Shown here: in pieces, positions 15,940 through 19,952 of the stretch
How the letters are laid out: the number at the start of each line of letters is the position of its first letter
Numbering within the stretch: the first letter of the stretch is position 1
Assembly (NCBI GenBank): GCA_030849075.1
Contig: JASAOO010003063.1
Coordinates: 1-19,952 of the forward strand
Direction of reading: 5' to 3'
DNA from: Zelonia costaricensis
Lineage: Eukaryota > Euglenozoa > Kinetoplastea > Trypanosomatida > Trypanosomatidae
DNA: 19,952 nt
Program-made: the position numbers and the translations under genes
The notes under the pieces: model-generated
Databases searched by the model: none
What the model was told of the DNA's origin: nothing
The model's input: the letters and a program-made list of their open reading frames with translations, nothing else

Positions 15940-18900
15940 CTAACGACGCTGCACGTCACGCTGCGGGACGAGGAGGACAACGACAGACGCGGACGCGGCC
16001 TGCGCCAATGCGGCCGCGGCATCCTCGTCGCGCTGCGAGGCGTCGACCGTCTCGGACGTGGTGGTATGGGAGTCGAGCAGGGTCGTGCGCAACCACGCCG
16101 TGTTGCTGGTGAGGGTATCACCACCCCCTCCGCCTCCCCCGCTGGTGGAGGCAACGGTGGTGGCGCTGTTCGCGTTGTGGCCCCCGTGGCAGTGGTGGAT
16201 GCTTCCACACACGCCCGCCTCGACCGCCAGCACGGCAGCGAGGGCATCGCAAAGGGACTTGCCGCGCACGTCGTACACGTCACGGTGCGACATCAACGGT
16301 GGTGGCGGCGGCGGGGGTGGTGGTACGGGAAAGGAGAAGGACGGCGTCGGCGAGCTCGACAAGGACCGGCCGTTAGTGGCCGTCGCCGCGGCGGGGTGCT
16401 GCGGCAGCATGGGAGACGCGGGAGAGCCCCCCGCGGCACTTGTGCTCGCCGCGCGCTGCTGGGCCATGCGCTGCAGCTCCTCGCGCTGCAACGCCTCCTC
16501 CGTCTTGCAGTGCCGCTCGTTGACCTCCTCGTAGTACCGCAGTCGGGCCATGAAGAAGGCCAGCAGGCGGTGCTGCCGCTCCATGAGGCGCACGTGTGCC
16601 GTGTTGGCCGCGGTGGCGGTGGCGGTGGTCCCCGCTGGGACGTTGAGGACGCAGAGCTGCTCGAGGTACGCGCGCACCTGCGCGGCCACGGCCCCAGCGA
16701 CGTGTTGTCGCACGCGAGGGTCGGGGAAGGCAATCGCCGTCGTCGTTACGGAGGCGGCGGCTCCGCTCGCGTCGGCCGTGACGCGACTTGGGGCGCTGCT
16801 GCCCGTCGCTGCCGCTGCTTGGGCCTGCGCTGCCGCAGCGGACGCGAGCATCTCCTCGGTGGCGTAGTCCGGCGACTCGAGCTCCATGACCCGCTGCGCG
16901 TGTCGGTCCAGGACGTAGCACACACGCAGGATGTTGGACACCTCCGGTGGGGGCAGCGCCTTCCACAAGTCCAGCGTGGCCTGCACAACGGCACACGGAA
17001 ATGCGTTCGCGTCCTCTGCCTCGATGCGGGGCAGCGGCTGGCACAGATTTGCCAGCGTCGGGGCGGCTATGTCGGGGATGTACGTCGGGACGAACGTGAG
17101 GTGGCACAGGAAGGGCTGCCCGTGTCGGGGGTCGTGCGACCGCTCGTCCTGCACCCACGTCACGAGCTGCGTCAGCTCCACCGCCGCGTGCTTCACCGTC
17201 GGCAGGTCGAAGGAGCCACGGGGCGGGCTCGCGTTTAGGCTCGGCGCCGGCATCGCAGGGGGCGCCATGCTCCCGTTGGCCTCCTCCGACAGCTGCACCA
17301 CCGCGCGGCACGGAGGCGGGGGCGGCGGCGATGCCGCGGCGTCGCGGCGCCCGCTGTGACGCTCCCCGTTCGTCCCGCGGCGACGGTCGGAGTAGACGAT
17401 TTGGTTTAGGAAGATCACGTACGCCTCCATGCCGGGCGTGCAGGCGCTGCAGACAATCGTGTTGCGCACGTAGGTCACGCCAAGCTCCAGCGCAGGCCCG
17501 CGCAGAGGGAGGGGCTCCTGGGCGGTCTGCTGATGCTGGTGCGGCGTCCCGGAGCGGGAGGACGGCGGCGGGTCACCGCCGAGCGCCGCCGTGGGGGCAT
17601 CCAGCTGGCTGACGAGGGAGATGATCGGCACCATCGCGCCGGTGTGCAAGTGGAGCTGCGACGGCGGTGAGGCGGCGCGGCGCGGCAGCCCGGTGCCTCG
17701 CGTTGCTGCCGTGAGCGAACCGGCGGCTGTGGCGGGGGGTGCGTTGTTGTTGTTGCTGTAGCTTGCCCCGCTTGCCGTGGCGTCGTCCAGAGACGCCTGC
17801 TTCGCCGCCGTGGCTGCCGCCGCTGCTGCTGCTGCTGCCGCTGCTGCGGCGGCGGCCGTTGCCGTGGCCGTCGTGTACGCGCGCAGGAACAGTTCGGCCG
17901 AAATGGCGTTGTAGAGGTGGTGCAGGGCGGCGGCGATGCTCAGCGGCACCGCCCGCTCCGGGTGCTTCAAGAAGGACGGCAGGCTCACCATCAGCTCCGG
18001 CACCAGCGTCGTGGCGAAGAAGACCGCGTCCTCCTGCCCACTCGCCAGCGCAGCAACGAACTCCCGCTCGAAGAAGGGCGTCACGTGCCGGCGGCGGCTG
18101 CTGCTGTGGCGGTAGTTGGCGCTGCCCGCCCCCGCGCTGCCGCCCTCTGCGCCGCCACCGCTCGAGGTGAGCCCCTCCGACTGCGCCAGGTCGTACCGAT
18201 CTTTGAGAAAGATCGACGGCAGGCCCTCGAAGGAGACGGTGGAGAAGGTGCAGGTCAGCGGCGGCGCTGCGGCTGCGGCTGCGGCTGTGGTGTTTCCCAC
18301 TGACGGAGACTGCGACTGCACCGAGGCGCTCCGCTGCTGGTCACGCAGCGAGCTCGTCGTGGAGGCCGCCGTGGCGGTGGCGTGCGTCGTGAGCAGCTGC
18401 GGTGCCGTCCGCACCTCCGGCAGCGCCGCCTCGCCGCCATCCCCCAGAGGGGAGAGGAGCCGCGGCCCAGGCGACACGACGCGCGCCACGCCCTGCGTCA
18501 GCATCGCCCCAAAGTGCACATCGCGCTGCACGTGCGGGACGTAGGCGTAGCGGTTGATGGACGCCTCCGTGCGCGTCGCCGTCTGGGCGTTGCCGCGGAA
18601 GCCGGCGCGCAGCTCGCTGATCTTGCCAGCGCGGGCGTTGTGCAGCCGGTACCGCAGCAGCGCTGGTCCGACGGTCAGCAGCCGCTGGAGGTCCACGGTG
18701 TTGGCCAAGAGCTGCACCACGGACGCGTTGGGACTGGCCTGCTTCGCGCGGTCGGCTGCGCCAGAGCCCGTCTTGGTGGCCTCCGGCGCGGCGGCCGCGA
18801 CTTCGCCCTTGAGCTCCGCGTAGGCGTCGAAGATGGCCGGGGCACGCAGGAGGCGCTGCGGCACCTGCAGCGTGGCGGTCTGCAGCGTGACGGCCCGGAT

Positions 18901-19952
18901 CACCGGGCGGCCCCACGTCTCCGGCAGGTGATGCAGAAATGTGCGGCAGGCCTCGGCGACTTCGGGGTGGAGGTCGGTGTCGAGGCTGGGCCGGTCCGAC
19001 TCCACGAGACTCGCGCTGACGCACCCCTCCTCATCGTCTTCGTCCTCGTCGTCGGTGGGCACGACTTGTATCGGCTCGACGAGCCGGAGCAGGGCGCCGC
19101 CGTTGTGCGGCAGCTGCCCGGTGGTGCGCAGAGTCGAAGAGGGGGAGGAGGTGGTGGACCGCACCGCCGCCAGGGGCTTCAGCTGCGGAGATCGCTGCTG
19201 CTGCGGCTGCAGTTTCGCCGTGGTGGCCCCATCAGCGAGCCCATCCACTGTGGCGGCGGCCCCGCTGGAAGGACCTGCGGACCTGCCCGCACCGCTGCCG
19301 GCCACAAGGACCGGCTGGCCCGAGAGGCCGTGCGTGTGGGCGAGGTGATTGCGCAGGCGTGTCAGCACCGTCCCCGTCACCCCGCGCGACGCGGCGGCTG
19401 CGTCGGTGCTGGCTGCAGAGCCCGCGGTGTGCTGCGTGGCGCCCCGCCGACTCGCTGCCGGGACGGTGGCGGCGGGGGCCCCGCTGATGTCGACACGGGG
19501 TAGGCGCTGCAGCTGGGCGACGTAGTTCGCGGGCGGCGTCGAGTTGGGGATGGGTGCTTCGCCGACGTCCGTCACGGCATCCACGAAGGAGGAGGGCATG
19601 CAGCTCGCCGTGGCTGCCTCCCGCACCGCGGCCGCCGCTCCCGCGACGCTGTATATGTTGCCTGCCCGCTCCTCGGAGCTCAGGCGTGGGTTGCGGAGGG
19701 CGCCACCCTGCGCGGTCGCCGGCGTCGGCGGCGGCGTGGGTGTCACAGGCTGCGCGGCTGCGCCAGTGCCAGCGGTGGTGGTGGCGGCACTGCTGAAGCG
19801 CTGGAAGCCGGAACGGCGGCCGCCGCCGGCGTGTGCCCCGACCACGACGGCAGCGGCGGGATCGCTTTCCAGCGGAGGGGTCGCGACGCGGGTCGTGGGG
19901 GCCGCCGCTGCTGCGCCGCCGCCGCCGCCGTTGTACACGCTGCCCTGCGCGT
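15940..19952 (-). CDS. Large unrecognised protein, 5' end beyond the window (at least 1336 aa visible)
   Basis: The frame is open at the right edge and ends in TAG at 15942-15940. The first ATG inside the window is at fragment residue 118, well inside an unbroken frame, so the true start probably lies outside. I do not recognise the family. Conserved-looking blocks alternate with Ala/Ser/Thr/Gly/Pro inserts: fragment residues about 323-385 (EVAEACRTFLHHLPETWGRP), 408-457, 569-594 (FEGLPSIFLKDRYDL), 622-691 (helical, FFATTLVPELMVSLPSFLKH), 817-858 (YVRNTIVCSACTPGMEAYVI), 917-1034 (PFLCHLTFVPTYIPDIAAP) and 1079-1163 (a long charged helix). An acidic run (DDEDEDDEEG) lies at about 300. A poly-Ala run is coded near 17811-17870 and a poly-Pro run near 16297-16326. 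No membrane segment or catalytic signature is evident. The function is unknown. Confidence 0.8.
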   Translation of the reverse strand, partial: AQGSVYNGGGGGAAAAAPTTRVATPPLESDPAAAVVVGAHAGGGRRSGFQRFSSAATTTAGTGAAAQPVTPTPPPTPATAQGGALRNPRLSSEERAGNIYSVAGAAAAVREAATASCMPSSFVDAVTDVGEAPIPNSTPPANYVAQLQRLPRVDISGAPAATVPAASRRGATQHTAGSAASTDAAAASRGVTGTVLTRLRNHLAHTHGLSGQPVLVAGSGAGRSAGPSSGAAATVDGLADGATTAKLQPQQQRSPQLKPLAAVRSTTSSPSSTLRTTGQLPHNGGALLRLVEPIQVVPTDDEDEDDEEGCVSASLVESDRPSLDTDLHPEVAEACRTFLHHLPETWGRPVIRAVTLQTATLQVPQRLLRAPAIFDAYAELKGEVAAAAPEATKTGSGAADRAKQASPNASVVQLLANTVDLQRLLTVGPALLRYRLHNARAGKISELRAGFRGNAQTATRTEASINRYAYVPHVQRDVHFGAMLTQGVARVVSPGPRLLSPLGDGGEAALPEVRTAPQLLTTHATATAASTTSSLRDQQRSASVQSQSPSVGNTTAAAAAAAPPLTCTFSTVSFEGLPSIFLKDRYDLAQSEGLTSSGGGAEGGSAGAGSANYRHSSSRRRHVTPFFEREFVAALASGQEDAVFFATTLVPELMVSLPSFLKHPERAVPLSIAAALHHLYNAISAELFLRAYTTATATAAAAAAAAAAAAAAATAAKQASLDDATASGASYSNNNNAPPATAAGSLTAATRGTGLPRRAASPPSQLHLHTGAMVPIISLVSQLDAPTAALGGDPPPSSRSGTPHQHQQTAQEPLPLRGPALELGVTYVRNTIVCSACTPGMEAYVIFLNQIVYSDRRRGTNGERHSGRRDAAASPPPPPPCRAVVQLSEEANGSMAPPAMPAPSLNASPPRGSFDLPTVKHAAVELTQLVTWVQDERSHDPRHGQPFLCHLTFVPTYIPDIAAPTLANLCQPLPRIEAEDANAFPCAVVQATLDLWKALPPPEVSNILRVCYVLDRHAQRVMELESPDYATEEMLASAAAAQAQAAAATGSSAPSRVTADASGAAASVTTTAIAFPDPRVRQHVAGAVAAQVRAYLEQLCVLNVPAGTTATATAANTAHVRLMERQHRLLAFFMARLRYYEEVNERHCKTEEALQREELQRMAQQRAASTSAAGGSPASPMLPQHPAAATATNGRSLSSSPTPSFSFPVPPPPPPPPPLMSHRDVYDVRGKSLCDALAAVLAVEAGVCGSIHHCHGGHNANSATTVASTSGGGGGGGDTLTSNTAWLRTTLLDSHTTTSETVDASQRDEDAAAALAQAASASVVVLLVPQRDVQRR
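16297..16326 (-). repeat. Poly-proline-coding run
   Basis: PVPPPPPPPPPPL in the large right-hand protein. Such a run can bind profilin or SH3-type domains, but nothing else here points to that. Confidence 0.75.
17806..17870 (-). repeat. Poly-alanine-coding GCN run
   Basis: A run of at least 15 Ala codons using mixed GCC/GCG/GCA/GCT, inside the large right-hand gene directly after the helix ending in LFLRAY. Mixed codon use suggests an old, not freshly slipped, expansion. Confidence 0.8.

Noticed and set aside
1..19952. CRISPR arrays, tRNA genes, phage or defence genes
   Set aside because: The repeats are dinucleotide or codon runs without spacers, no A/B-box pair or cloverleaf was seen, and the gene set is ordinary kinetoplastid nuclear content.

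Overview
The window looks like nuclear DNA of a trypanosomatid, most likely a Leishmania or close relative (Leishmaniinae). The signs are very high GC, intron-less genes all on one strand (minus, transcribed right to left), long gene-free spacers full of GT/CA dinucleotide runs and G- or C-rich tracts, and a pyrimidine tract followed by an AG just upstream of each start, which is the trans-splicing signal. Proteins are inflated with Ala, Gly, Ser, Pro and Gln runs, as is usual in this group. The layout fits an interior piece of one polycistronic unit; I see no strand switch, tRNA, CRISPR array or bacterial-type operon.

In transcription order (right to left): (1) a large unrecognised protein whose 5' end lies beyond the right edge (15940-19952); (2) an 85-residue twin CX9C mitochondrial protein resembling the complex I assembly factor NDUFAF8 (15196-15453); (3) a 284-residue protein with a likely mitochondrial presequence and one C-terminal membrane segment (13699-14553); (4) a 467-residue unrecognised protein with a C-terminal coiled coil (11686-13089); (5) a GNAT acetyltransferase with an arylalkylamine-acetyltransferase-like flavour (9166-9900); (6) a 2138-residue protein whose scattered conserved blocks resemble NPR3/NPRL3, the GATOR1 subunit (1185-7601); (7) the N-terminal 137 residues of a CLK/LAMMER-type protein kinase, probably the KKT10/KKT19 kinetochore kinase (1-412).

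The spacers are mostly simple sequence. The exception is about 11271-11535, in the probable 3' UTR of gene 4: a non-repetitive, hairpin-rich stretch that I suspect is a degenerate SIDER-type retroposon. The genes do not form a recognisable pathway, although two neighbours (2 and 3) are both probably mitochondrial. I found no convincing new multi-gene system. The best leads are the oversized NPR3-like protein with a possible zinc-binding insertion, the NDUFAF8-like protein, and the structured element.
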